DNA from: Lentzea cavernae | GTDB taxonomy: Bacteria; Actinomycetota; Actinomycetes; Mycobacteriales; Pseudonocardiaceae | Assembly (NCBI RefSeq): GCF_014653695.1 | Contig: NZ_BNAR01000016.1 | Location: 1-64,000 of the forward strand | Length of the DNA: 64,000 nucleotides | Direction: 5' to 3' | Part shown: piece by piece, positions 50,235 through 58,115 of the stretch | Position numbering within the stretch: position 1 is the first letter of the stretch | Layout: each line of letters starts with the position of its first letter | The notes under the pieces: generated by a model | What the model was told of the DNA's origin: nothing | Databases searched by the model: none | What the model saw: the letters and a program-made list of their open reading frames with translations, nothing else | Translations under genes and position numbers: made by a program

Positions 50235-50393
50235 ATGAAGCTCTGGAAGCTGCTCGGCATCGCCGCTTTCGCGGGTGTCGCGGCGAGCGGCGTGGTCGCC
50301 GCCCGCAACCAGCGCCGCCGCGCCGCCTACACCCCGGACGAGATCAGGGAGCGCCTGCACGCACGCCTGGCCGAGGCGTCCCGCTCGGAATGA
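50235..50393 (+). CDS. 52-aa single-pass membrane protein
   Basis: A tiny protein: one hydrophobic segment (LLGIAAFAGVAASGVVAARN), then a basic stretch (RRRAAY) and an acidic-basic helix with PDEIRERLHARLAEA. Predicted orientation is N-out or buried with a cytosolic C-terminal helix. Similar very small membrane proteins occur in actinobacteria without known role. The start follows the shared leaderless -10. Its 3' third overlaps the MFS remnant on the other strand. Confidence 0.7.
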   Translation: MKLWKLLGIAAFAGVAASGVVAARNQRRRAAYTPDEIRERLHARLAEASRSE

Positions 50394-50690
50394 ACCGGTA
50401 GGCCACGAACGAGGCTGCGGCCAGGAGCGCGGCCGCTATGAACGCCGTTCCCTGCACGGCCCCGGTGAGCGTGCCCGTCGCGGCCCACGCCGGCAGCACC
50501 GTGCCGGGCACGGCGATGCCCAGCGCCACAGCGAACTCGTAGGCCGTCTCCGACACCGCCCGCCGCCCCGTACTCGGCGTTGAAGCCGACGATCGTCAGA
50601 CCGCCCGCACCGGTGAGCAGACCCGGTGCGATGGCACGACCGCGGCCCATCAGGCGCACGACCGGTCCGATCGCCTCGACGATCGGCACC
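50344..50690 (-). pseudogene. Remnant of a DHA2-type MFS exporter
   Basis: On the minus strand the frame 50556-50344 encodes SETAYEFAVALGIAVPGTVL and a final hydrophobic helix, the typical end of QacA/DHA2 MFS exporters (the SETAYE...LG motif). Directly upstream, in another frame, lies VVRLMGRGRAIAPGLLTGAG, the preceding helix pair. The ~30 residues that normally join them are gone, as is the N-terminal two-thirds. It is therefore a frameshifted, truncated fossil. The upstream limit is approximate. Confidence 0.65.
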
Positions 50691-50948
50691 CCGCGAGCCG
50701 AGCGACAGCCCCGCCCCAGCGGCTCGACGCCGCGCCCGCCCCCGGAAGACGACGAGGGCGTCCTCCGGGGAGGTCGTGGCGAAGATCCGTCGTGCCCGAG
50801 CTCGTGGAGGAACCTCCTCCACTTCGAGCCCTGTCCGGTCGCGAAGTGTCCTCCGTTACATCCCAATGGGGGAATCTCGGAGAGTTCACGCCGGCGGGAC
50901 CTGGCCGGCGCGGCGGGCGCGATGCCCGCCCACCGCGAAGGAGTTCCC

Positions 50949-53216
50949 GTGACCCGCTCGAAGCACCCCGCCGGTCGCCGGTTCGGCGTCTCGCTGCGCG
51001 CGCAGACGATCCGCGGTGGGCTCAGCCGCATCCTCCTGCTCGTGATCGTCCTCGTGGTCGTCGTGGTCTCGGTGGACGTCACCCGGACGCTGCGCTCGTT
51101 CATGCTGACCCAGGACGTCGACGAGTCCGTCGGATTCGCCGCGGCCATCGGGAGGTTCGTTCGCGAGGCGCAACTCGAGCGAGGGCTGAGCGCGGGGGTC
51201 GTCGGGGGCTTCACGCCGTTCGCGGAGCAGCTCGTGGGGCAGCGGGTGAAGACCGACGACGCGCTGGGGGCGCTCGAGGCGGCCGTCGCCGGGTCGTCGC
51301 TGCCCGAGATGGACGCGATGCGCGAGGCGTTGCGCGGGTTCGAGCAGACCGTGAACGTCCGGCAGGCCGTCGACGCCGGGAGCGCCCAGCTCCTGCCGAT
51401 GTTCCGGCACTACTCGGACGTGATCCGGAACGTGCACGAGGTCAACCTGACGCTGGAGAACTCCGACGACCCGCGGTTGCTCGACCTGAGCCACCCCCTC
51501 TACGTCATGGCGCGGGCGCAGGAGTCCGCCGCGGCGGAACGTGACCTGCTGACCGGCGTTTTCGCGCGGGGCGGCTTCGGGCCGGGGGAGTTCGCGGAGT
51601 ACTCGGCACTGCGGGCCGACAAGAACGCCGGGTTCGTGTTGTTCGGCCACGAGGCCACGCGGGAGCGGAGGGACGGCCTGGCACGGTTGCTCAAGTCCGC
51701 CGACGCCGTCGAGGCCGAACGGCTGGAGGCCCTCGCCACCGACTCCACCGGGAACCGGCCGTTGCGCGGACTCGACGTCACAGCCTGGTGGCAGCGCATG
51801 TCGGTGGTGGTGAACGGGTCGTTCGCCCTGCTCGCCGCCACGGCGACCGAGATGCGCGATCGGGCCGCCGCGCTGGTGCGGGAGGAGACGTGGATCGTGG
51901 CCGGCTACGTCGTGGGAGCGCTGCTCGCCATCGCGATCGCCGTGCTGCTGGTCGTGTCGAGCGTTCGCACCATCATCCGCCCGCTCAAACGGCTGGCGGA
52001 CGAGGCGCAGGACATCTCGCTGCGCCGGCTGCCCGCCGCGATCAGCAAGGAGAACCTGGTCGCACGAAGTCCGGAGCCGCCGCGCCCGGTGGTCGTTCCC
52101 GACGACGCCGTCCGGGAGATCACCGAGGCCGGTGCGGCGGTGAACAGCCTGCAGCGGACCGCGTTCGACCTGGCGGCCGAGCAGGTCGTGTTGCGGCACA
52201 ACGCCACCGAGTCGCTGGCCAACCTGGCGCACCGCAATCAGAACCTGTTGCGCCGCCAGCTGGGCTTCATCAGCGAGTTCGAACAGGACGAGCTGGACCC
52301 GGGAGCCCTGAGCAACCTCTTCCAGCTCGACCACCTCGCCACCCAGATGCGGCGCAACGCCGAGAGCCTGCTCGTGCTGGCGGGCCGCAGCAGCCCGCGC
52401 CGGTGGACCGAGCCGATGCCGGTGACCGACGTCGTGCGCGCGGGTCTGTCCGAAGTGGCCGACTACCGGCGGGTGGTCCTGCGCTGGGTGGACGAGGCGA
52501 AGGTGGCCGGGGCCGCCGTGACCGAGCTGGCGCACATGATCGCGGAACTGGCGGAGAACGCCCTCGCGTTCTCGCCGCCGGACATCAACGTCGAGATCTA
52601 CGGCCGGCGGAGCGCGGACGAGTACGTGCTGGCCGTCGTCGACCACGGCGTCGGGATGACGAAGGCGGAGCTCGCCAGGGCGAACGCGCGGTTGTCCGGT
52701 GAGGAGGTGTTCCTCGTCGCTCCCACGAAGTCCCTGGGGCACTACGTGGTCGGCCAGCTGGCACGGCGCCTGCAGGTCGGCGTGGAGCTGACCGTGTCGC
52801 CGGTGGGCGGGGTGGTCGCTCGCATCACCGTGCCCGCCGACCTGCTCACCAGCGCCGAGGAGCGGCCGCGTGCGGCCGACGAGCCGATCGCCTGGCCGCA
52901 GGAGCAGCCGGTCGAACAGCCGCCGACCGACATCTCGCCGGGCGCGCCCAGCCGGCACCAGCGCCCGGTCGTGGTCGCGACGACCGAGGCCCGCGTGGCC
53001 CCGCCGTCCGGGCGCACCCGCAACGGCCTGGCCAAGCGCACCCGGTCCGCGGTCAAGGCGCCGGCCACGCCCGTGCACCGCGCCGCACCGGCGGCGAACC
53101 GTTCACCGGACGACGTCCGGTCGATGTTGTCGACCTTCCGCTCCGGGCACCAGCGCGGCGCGCAGTCACCACCACCGGTGCGGATCGTCACCGGCTCGGA
53201 GGAGGAAACGCAGTGA
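50949..53216 (+). CDS. cvnA: Conservon sensor kinase-like protein (CvnA)
   Basis: A 755-aa membrane sensor, first gene of a conservon. Helix 1 (RILLLVIVLVVVVVSVDVTR), an extracytoplasmic nitrate-sensor (NIT) domain (~60-300), helix 2 (WIVAGYVVGALLAIAIAVLL), HAMP-like region, a coiled segment (NLAHRNQNLLRRQLGFI) and a GHKL ATPase domain with N-box ELAENALAF and G1 VVDHGVGM. The ~150-residue tail is Pro/Arg-rich and disordered. In conservons this protein works with a roadblock protein, a DUF742 protein and a small GTPase as a membrane complex. GGAG precedes the GTG. Its stop overlaps cvnB. Confidence 0.92.
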   Translation: MTRSKHPAGRRFGVSLRAQTIRGGLSRILLLVIVLVVVVVSVDVTRTLRSFMLTQDVDESVGFAAAIGRFVREAQLERGLSAGVVGGFTPFAEQLVGQRVKTDDALGALEAAVAGSSLPEMDAMREALRGFEQTVNVRQAVDAGSAQLLPMFRHYSDVIRNVHEVNLTLENSDDPRLLDLSHPLYVMARAQESAAAERDLLTGVFARGGFGPGEFAEYSALRADKNAGFVLFGHEATRERRDGLARLLKSADAVEAERLEALATDSTGNRPLRGLDVTAWWQRMSVVVNGSFALLAATATEMRDRAAALVREETWIVAGYVVGALLAIAIAVLLVVSSVRTIIRPLKRLADEAQDISLRRLPAAISKENLVARSPEPPRPVVVPDDAVREITEAGAAVNSLQRTAFDLAAEQVVLRHNATESLANLAHRNQNLLRRQLGFISEFEQDELDPGALSNLFQLDHLATQMRRNAESLLVLAGRSSPRRWTEPMPVTDVVRAGLSEVADYRRVVLRWVDEAKVAGAAVTELAHMIAELAENALAFSPPDINVEIYGRRSADEYVLAVVDHGVGMTKAELARANARLSGEEVFLVAPTKSLGHYVVGQLARRLQVGVELTVSPVGGVVARITVPADLLTSAEERPRAADEPIAWPQEQPVEQPPTDISPGAPSRHQRPVVVATTEARVAPPSGRTRNGLAKRTRSAVKAPATPVHRAAPAANRSPDDVRSMLSTFRSGHQRGAQSPPPVRIVTGSEEETQ

Positions 53217-53641
53217 GCACCGATGTCCGGCGCAGTGCCGCACACACCTTCGACTTCCTGCTGGGCAACTTCGTCCGCGACACCCACGGGGTCCGCGACG
53301 CGGTCGCGGTGTCGTCGGACGGCCTGCTGATCGCGATGTCCGAAGGACTCGACCGCGCCGAGGGCGATCGGCTCGCCGCGGTCATCTCGGGGCTCGCCAG
53401 CCTGGCGCGCAGCGCGTCGCGCCGGTACGAGTTCGACGGGATGAAGCTGATCATGATCGAGATGCAGCGCGGGTTCCTGCTCGCCTCCGCGGTCGGGGAC
53501 GGCAGCTGCCTCGGGGTCATCGCGGACGACGGCTGCGACGTCGGGACGGTCGGCTACGAGATGGCCGGCCTGGCCGAGCGCGCGGGCCGGATGCTGTCGC
53601 CGGTCCTGATCGGAGAGCTCCGCGAGAGGCTGCCGGGGTGA
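53213..53641 (+). CDS. cvnB: Roadblock/LC7 protein (CvnB)
   Basis: A 142-aa roadblock/LC7 fold protein: TFDFLLGNFVRDTHGVRDAV and VSSDGLLIAMSEGLDRAEGD are the family hallmark, followed by EFDGMKLIMIEMQRGFLLAS and GYEMAGLAERAGRML. Roadblock proteins bind small Ras-like GTPases such as CvnD and act as scaffolds or GAPs. The GTG overlaps the cvnA stop (GTGA) and its stop overlaps cvnC (GTGA). Confidence 0.94.
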   Translation: MSTDVRRSAAHTFDFLLGNFVRDTHGVRDAVAVSSDGLLIAMSEGLDRAEGDRLAAVISGLASLARSASRRYEFDGMKLIMIEMQRGFLLASAVGDGSCLGVIADDGCDVGTVGYEMAGLAERAGRMLSPVLIGELRERLPG

Positions 53642-53970
53642 CCGGCGACGCGGACGCCTTCGTCCGGCCGTTCATGGTCACCGGTGGCCGGACGCGGTCG
53701 GCGGGCGCGGAGTTGCGGGTCGAGGCCCTGGTCGTCGCGGCACCGGACGCGTCCGCGGCGTCCCTGCGGTTCGAACGGGCGGCCGCGGTCCGGTTGTGCG
53801 TGACCCCGACCTCGGTGGCGGAGCTCGGCGCCCGGCTGGGCCTGCCGCTCGGGGTCGCGCGGGTGCTGGTCGGCGACCTGGTCGCCGAGGGGCACGTCCG
53901 GGTCCACCAGGCCTCAGAACTCTCCATCGAGCTCCTCGAAAGGATCAGGGACCGTGTCCGGGCACTCTGA
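53638..53970 (+). CDS. cvnC: DUF742 protein (CvnC)
   Basis: A 110-aa winged-helix-like DUF742 protein. FVRPFMVTGGRTRSA is the diagnostic start; SVAELGARLGLPLGVARVLV and DLVAEGHVRVH form the helix-wing, then ELLERIRDRVRAL. It is the third partner of conservon complexes and may bridge the GTPase to the sensor. The GTG overlaps the cvnB stop, and its last 17 bp overlap cvnD. Confidence 0.94.
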   Translation: MTGDADAFVRPFMVTGGRTRSAGAELRVEALVVAAPDASAASLRFERAAAVRLCVTPTSVAELGARLGLPLGVARVLVGDLVAEGHVRVHQASELSIELLERIRDRVRAL

Positions 53971-54544
53971 GCACCAGCCGATCTCCACCAAGATCGTCAT
54001 CAGCGGCGGTTTCGGCGTCGGCAAGACCACCCTCATCGGCGCGATCTCCGAGATCGAACCGCTGGTGACCGAAGCGGCGATGACCGAGAGGTCGGTCGGC
54101 GTCGACGACCGGGGCGAGCGCACGGGCAAGACCACGACGACCGTCGCCCTGGACTTCGGGCGGATCACCCTCGACCCGACGCTCGTGCTGTACCTGTTCG
54201 GGACACCGGGCCAGGAGCGGTTCGTGTTCCTGTGGGACGACCTCGTCGACGGCGCGCTCGGCGCCGTCGTCCTGGTGGACACCGGCCGGATCGAGGACTG
54301 CTTCCCGGTCATGGACTACTTCGAGCAGGCCGGTCTGCCGTTCGTCGTGGCGGTCAACCAGTTCCCGGGCGAACGCGGCTTCGACGCCGACGAACTGCGC
54401 GAGGCGCTCGACCTCGACGTGAGCGCCCCGCTCGTCTTCTGCGACGCGCGGGAGCGGGAGTCGGTGAAGAACGTTCTGCTGGCGGCCGTCGAGCAGGCGA
54501 TCCTGCACCGCGTGACCCGCACGGGCGTCGCGGTGCCGCACTGA
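53954..54544 (+). CDS. cvnD: Conservon small GTPase (CvnD)
   Basis: A 196-aa MglA-like GTPase: P-loop SGGFGVGKTT (~17-26), switch region TTVALDFGRI, G3 YLFGTPGQERF and the G4-like AVNQFPG, where QF replaces the usual KxD. That form is normal for conservon GTPases. It is the likely signal switch of the complex. Co-translated with cvnC. The tryptophanase gene follows 168 bp later in the same direction, a place where Streptomyces conservons often carry a metabolic gene. Confidence 0.94.
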   Translation: MSGHSEHQPISTKIVISGGFGVGKTTLIGAISEIEPLVTEAAMTERSVGVDDRGERTGKTTTTVALDFGRITLDPTLVLYLFGTPGQERFVFLWDDLVDGALGAVVLVDTGRIEDCFPVMDYFEQAGLPFVVAVNQFPGERGFDADELREALDLDVSAPLVFCDARERESVKNVLLAAVEQAILHRVTRTGVAVPH

Positions 54545-54712
54545 CCGCGTCCGTCCGATGTGGACGTCCTTCGTGGAGACGCTCCGTACACGGTTGTTGC
54601 CCGCGCGTCCCCGAATGGGTGACCGGAGGCGAAAAGGCCTGATAGATCAGACGGGTAACCAGCTGGCCACGTCGTGTGGCGAGCGCCTGCCTACCGAATT
54701 CGGGTGTGTCCG

Positions 54713-56212
54713 ATGCTCATGGAACCCTATCGGATCAAGGTGGTCGAACCGATCACGCTCACAGATCGCCCCGAGCGCGAGAAGTTCATGGCCGCCGCCG
54801 GGTACAACCCCTTCAACCTGCGCGCCGAGCAGGTGATGATCGACCTGCTGACGGACTCCGGCACCGGCGCGCTCTCCGCCGAACAGGTGGCGGCCGGAAC
54901 GCGCGGGGACGAGACCTACGCGGGTTCGCCCTCCTTCTACCGGTTCAGGGCCGAGATCGAGGATCTGACGTCCTACCCGCACATCTTCCCCGTGCACCAG
55001 GGGCGCGCGGCCGAGCGGATCCTGTTCGCCGCCACCCTGAAGCCGGGCCAGATGTCGTTGAGCAACACGCACTTCGACACCACCAGGGCGAACGTCGAGC
55101 TGCTCGGGTGCGAGGCGCGGGACATCCCGTGCGAGGAAGCACGCGACATCCGGTCCGCCCACCCGTTCAAGGGCAACATCGACCTCGCGGCGCTGGAGTT
55201 GTTCCTGCGGTGGGGCAACGTCGGTCAGGTGATCATGACGGTCACCAACAACGGTGGCGGCGGCCAGCCGGTCTCGATCGAGAACATCAGGCGTGCCGCC
55301 GAGATCTGCCGCACGCACGGTGTCCTGTTCTTCCTCGACGCGGCCAGGTTCGCGGAGAACGCGTGGTTGGTCAGCCAGAACGAACGGGAGTTCGCCGGTC
55401 ACTCGCCCCGGTCGGTGGCGCGGGAGATGTTCGCCCTCGCCGACGGATGCGTGGCCAGCCTGAAGAAGGACGGCATCGTCCACATGGGAGGCGTGATCGC
55501 CCTGCGCGACGCCGGACTGGCGGCCCGGTGCGAACAGGCGCTCATCGCGGGGGAGGGGTTCAGCACCTACGGCGGCCTGTCGGGGCGCGATCTCGACATG
55601 CTGGCCCAGGGACTGCGCGAGGGCACCGACGCGGCGTACCTCCGGGGCCGGGCGGCCGCCACCGCACACCTCGCCGGGCTGCTGACGGACGCGGGTGTGC
55701 CGGTCGTGCGTCCGCCGGGCGTGCACGCCGTCTACATCGACGCCGGTGCGGTCCTGCCGCACCTGCCACCGGAGCTGTTCCCCGCGCACTCGTTCGCGAC
55801 CGAGCTCTACCTCGAAGGTGGCGTGCGCGCGGTCGAGATCGGGTCGCTGATGTGCGGCACCGTCGACGAGCACGGCGTCCTGGTGAAGCCCGCGCCACGG
55901 GAACTGGTGCGGCTCGCGCTGCCGCGCAGGGTCTACACCCAGAGTCATCTCGAGTACGTCGCCGAGACCGCCGCCTCCGTCATGAAGCACGTGAGCGAGC
56001 TGCCCGGATACCGGCTGGTCGAGAGCCCCGAGGTGTTGCGGCACTTCAAGTGCCGCCTCGAGCCCGTCGCGCAGAGCCCGAGGCCGGTCGGTCAGGTGGA
56101 CCGCGGGTCTCTGGACGTCGAGTTCCACCGCGAGGGTTTCGCCGATCCGAGCGATGTGGTCGAGGACGGGTTCGCGGTGCACGCCGAGGGCGTCGGCCGT
56201 CGTGGTCGGTGA
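54713..56212 (+). CDS. tnaA: Tryptophanase (L-tryptophan indole-lyase) with C-terminal extension
   Basis: A 499-aa PLP enzyme of the tryptophanase/tyrosine phenol-lyase family, converting L-tryptophan to indole, pyruvate and ammonia. YAGSPSFYRF, FLDAARFAENAW and SLKKDGIVHMGG (PLP lysine K252) define the family. At the three positions that separate the two enzymes it has D122 (FDTT), I376 (RAVEIGS) and H444 (LRHF), all the tryptophanase state, not Thr/Arg/Phe of tyrosine phenol-lyase. The protein continues 47 residues past the usual end. The ATG at 54713 gives the expected N-terminus; no clear Shine-Dalgarno. Confidence 0.88.
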   Translation: MLMEPYRIKVVEPITLTDRPEREKFMAAAGYNPFNLRAEQVMIDLLTDSGTGALSAEQVAAGTRGDETYAGSPSFYRFRAEIEDLTSYPHIFPVHQGRAAERILFAATLKPGQMSLSNTHFDTTRANVELLGCEARDIPCEEARDIRSAHPFKGNIDLAALELFLRWGNVGQVIMTVTNNGGGGQPVSIENIRRAAEICRTHGVLFFLDAARFAENAWLVSQNEREFAGHSPRSVAREMFALADGCVASLKKDGIVHMGGVIALRDAGLAARCEQALIAGEGFSTYGGLSGRDLDMLAQGLREGTDAAYLRGRAAATAHLAGLLTDAGVPVVRPPGVHAVYIDAGAVLPHLPPELFPAHSFATELYLEGGVRAVEIGSLMCGTVDEHGVLVKPAPRELVRLALPRRVYTQSHLEYVAETAASVMKHVSELPGYRLVESPEVLRHFKCRLEPVAQSPRPVGQVDRGSLDVEFHREGFADPSDVVEDGFAVHAEGVGRRGR

Positions 56213-56524
56213 GGACGCGTCGGCCAGATCCGTGGTGGAGGCCGGCCGGGGAACCGGGCAGAGCTCCCACAACCGGAAGGCCCCAAACGGGTCTTCGCGG
56301 CGAGGGAGCACGTCCGGCGCGGCCCGGCCGCCGCTCGCCGATCCCCAGCTCGGCGGGCGGCGGGAACCCGCCCCGTCGCCTCGGCCGCCGAACTAGTAGG
56401 GAAACCCCTCACCGGGTGCGGCCTTTCCCGGTCCGCACCCGGAAATGTCGTCGCGTCATTCAGGCGAAACACGTGTTCCGATTCGTGTCACGATTCCTTT
56501 GTTCTCCCCGAGCAAAGGAATTCG
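56213..56524. other. Intergenic region with terminator and E-box-like palindrome
   Basis: 312 bp without a convincing ORF. It holds the terminator at 56412-56442 and, at 56468-56477, the 10-bp palindrome AACACGTGTT about 50 bp before the LuxR-type gene start, a candidate regulator site. The rest shows no structure I trust. Confidence 0.5.
56412..56442 (+). terminator. Hairpin terminator after tryptophanase
   Basis: CCGGGTGCGG (56412-56421), an 11-nt loop, CCGCACCCGG (56433-56442): a perfect 10-bp GC-rich stem, 200 bp past the tryptophanase stop and before the LuxR-type gene. There is no T-tract. Confidence 0.65.
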
Positions 56525-57157
56525 ATGACCGCGAGTTGCCGTGGAGCACGGACGGACGCGATGATCCCGCCGCCTTTCGCGGGGCAACGCGTGCCTTCCG
56601 CGCTGATCGCCAGCACCGACGCGCGGGTCATCACCCAGGTGACCGAGTCGCTCGTCGCGACGGGCGTGGAGGTCGTCCACCACGCGGTCGACGCGGACGC
56701 GCTGCGCCAGGTGCTGCGCGCCGAGCCCGCGGGTCACCTGGCGCTGGTCGACCTGGCGATGATCGGGCCGCACGGCGTGAACCTGGTCTGGAACCTGCGC
56801 GGCGCCGGCTGGCACCGGGTGCTGGCCGTGATCTCGCGCTACGACAACGCGGCCCGCACGCAGGTGGTCGCCTCTGGAGTCGACGGGGTGCTCATGCGCT
56901 CCCTCATCCCGGAGACCGGCGGCGACTGGATGAGCCGCGCCCTGAACGGTGAGCTGCACACCGGCGACCTCACCGTGCGCGAGGTCGAGGTCATGCGGCT
57001 GGTGGCCTCCGGTCACACCAACGCCGGCGTCGCGAAGGCGCTCAGCCTGTCGCCCCTGACCGTGAAGTCCCACTTGGAACGCATCAGCCGGAAGCTGGGC
57101 GTGGGGGACAGGGCGGCGATGGTGCTGCAGTCGCTGCGCCGGGGAGTGATCTGGTGA
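56525..57157 (+). CDS. LuxR-type response-regulator-like protein
   Basis: A 210-aa regulator. The N-terminal half has the receiver topology (SALIASTDARVITQVTESLV; HLALVDLAMIGPHGVNLVWN with the phosphorylatable-type Asp in LVDLA), and the C-terminal half is a LuxR/GerE HTH (TVREVEVMRLVASGHTNAGV; SPLTVKSHLERISRKLGVGD). The early acidic pair of true receivers is reduced to TD, so phosphorylation is uncertain. No kinase gene is adjacent, although the conservon sensor lies 4 kb upstream. The ATG at 56525 or the ATG at 56561 may be used. Confidence 0.85.
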   Translation: MTASCRGARTDAMIPPPFAGQRVPSALIASTDARVITQVTESLVATGVEVVHHAVDADALRQVLRAEPAGHLALVDLAMIGPHGVNLVWNLRGAGWHRVLAVISRYDNAARTQVVASGVDGVLMRSLIPETGGDWMSRALNGELHTGDLTVREVEVMRLVASGHTNAGVAKALSLSPLTVKSHLERISRKLGVGDRAAMVLQSLRRGVIW

Positions 57158-57236
57158 CCACGAGAATTCAGAGAGCGGTTCGCTGCCGAAATCACAACAC
57201 CTGGGTTTTCCGTCCAATGCTCTCCGAAACGAGAAG

Positions 57237-58115
57237 ATGTCACACCCGACTCGATCGTCGCCCCTGCTGGGCCTGCAGGAATTCGGCCTGAACAGCATGT
57301 GGCACGCGCTCGGCCTGGAGGTGGGTGCTCGCGCCACCGTGGACGAGGTGCTGGAGAGCAGGGAGGTGGCCGCGCGGCACACCTGGCTGGTGCGCCGCTG
57401 GCTGCTGGCCCTGCGGCGCGAGGGCGTGGTGGGACTGGACGGCGAGAGGGTCGAGGTGACGGCAGAGCCGCCCGGAACCCGTCCCGAGGACCTCGGCCGG
57501 CTGTGCGCGCGACTGCGGTTGCCGGACGGGATGGCGGAGTTCCAAAGGGCCTCCGCGCGGAACCTCGACCTGCTGCTGAGCGATCGGATCACCGTCGAGG
57601 ACCTCGCGGGGGAGAGGGTCCGGTCGCTGGTCGACCGGCCGGACGTCTTCACCGGCGAGGTGACGGAGGCGTGCGCGGGCCTGGCGCACCGCGTCGCGCG
57701 GACGTCGGGGGGACGGCCTCGCGTGCTGGACCTCGGTGACGACCCCGGCCGGTTCCTCGCGACGATGACGGAGGCGGGGTCGAGCGGGCCGGTGGACGTC
57801 GTCCTGTCCGCCAACGTGCTTCACCGCGTGCCCGACCTGCCGCTCCTGCTCGCGCGAGTGCGGGACGTGCTCGTGCCCGGCGGCGAACTGGTCTTCGTCG
57901 TACGGGTCGGGGACGACTGCGCCTCGCTCGTGTCGAGCCACTTCGGCTTCTCACCGCGTCCCGGCGGCGAGGTGATCAGGCAGGGCGAGGTCTTCCCGGC
58001 GGCCGGGTGGTGGCGCACCGCGTTGCGGCGCGCCGGGTTCTTCGTCAGATCGGTGTCGTGCGCGGGAGGACCCGCCGCGCTCGGGCAGACGCTGTTCCGG
58101 GCCGTCAGGATGTGA
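57237..58115 (+). CDS. Methyltransferase-like protein with collapsed SAM domain
   Basis: A 292-aa protein resembling stand-alone copies of polyketide/NRPS C-methyltransferase domains. The helical N-terminus (LLGLQEFGLNSMWHALGLEV; TWLVRRWLLALRREGVV) precedes motif I RVLDLGDDPGR (residues 162-172), and almost at once comes DVVLSANVLHRVPDLPLLLA (187-206). In normal enzymes ~60 residues with two strands separate these. The Gly-rich loop is also altered. SAM binding is therefore doubtful and a binding or regulatory role is possible. The last 11 bp overlap the convergent sigma-factor gene. Confidence 0.72.
   Translation: MSHPTRSSPLLGLQEFGLNSMWHALGLEVGARATVDEVLESREVAARHTWLVRRWLLALRREGVVGLDGERVEVTAEPPGTRPEDLGRLCARLRLPDGMAEFQRASARNLDLLLSDRITVEDLAGERVRSLVDRPDVFTGEVTEACAGLAHRVARTSGGRPRVLDLGDDPGRFLATMTEAGSSGPVDVVLSANVLHRVPDLPLLLARVRDVLVPGGELVFVVRVGDDCASLVSSHFGFSPRPGGEVIRQGEVFPAAGWWRTALRRAGFFVRSVSCAGGPAALGQTLFRAVRM

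Noticed and set aside
50804-50822. GTGGAGGA/TCCTCCAC hairpin upstream of cvnA
   Set aside because: Eight-bp stem with a 3-nt loop is real, but it lies 127 bp before cvnA in decayed DNA without a T-tract or paired gene, so no function is claimed.
54676-56952. 758-aa plus-strand ORF overlapping the tryptophanase and LuxR genes in another frame
   Set aside because: Arg-rich frame-shifted shadow; both true genes have conserved motifs in their own frames.
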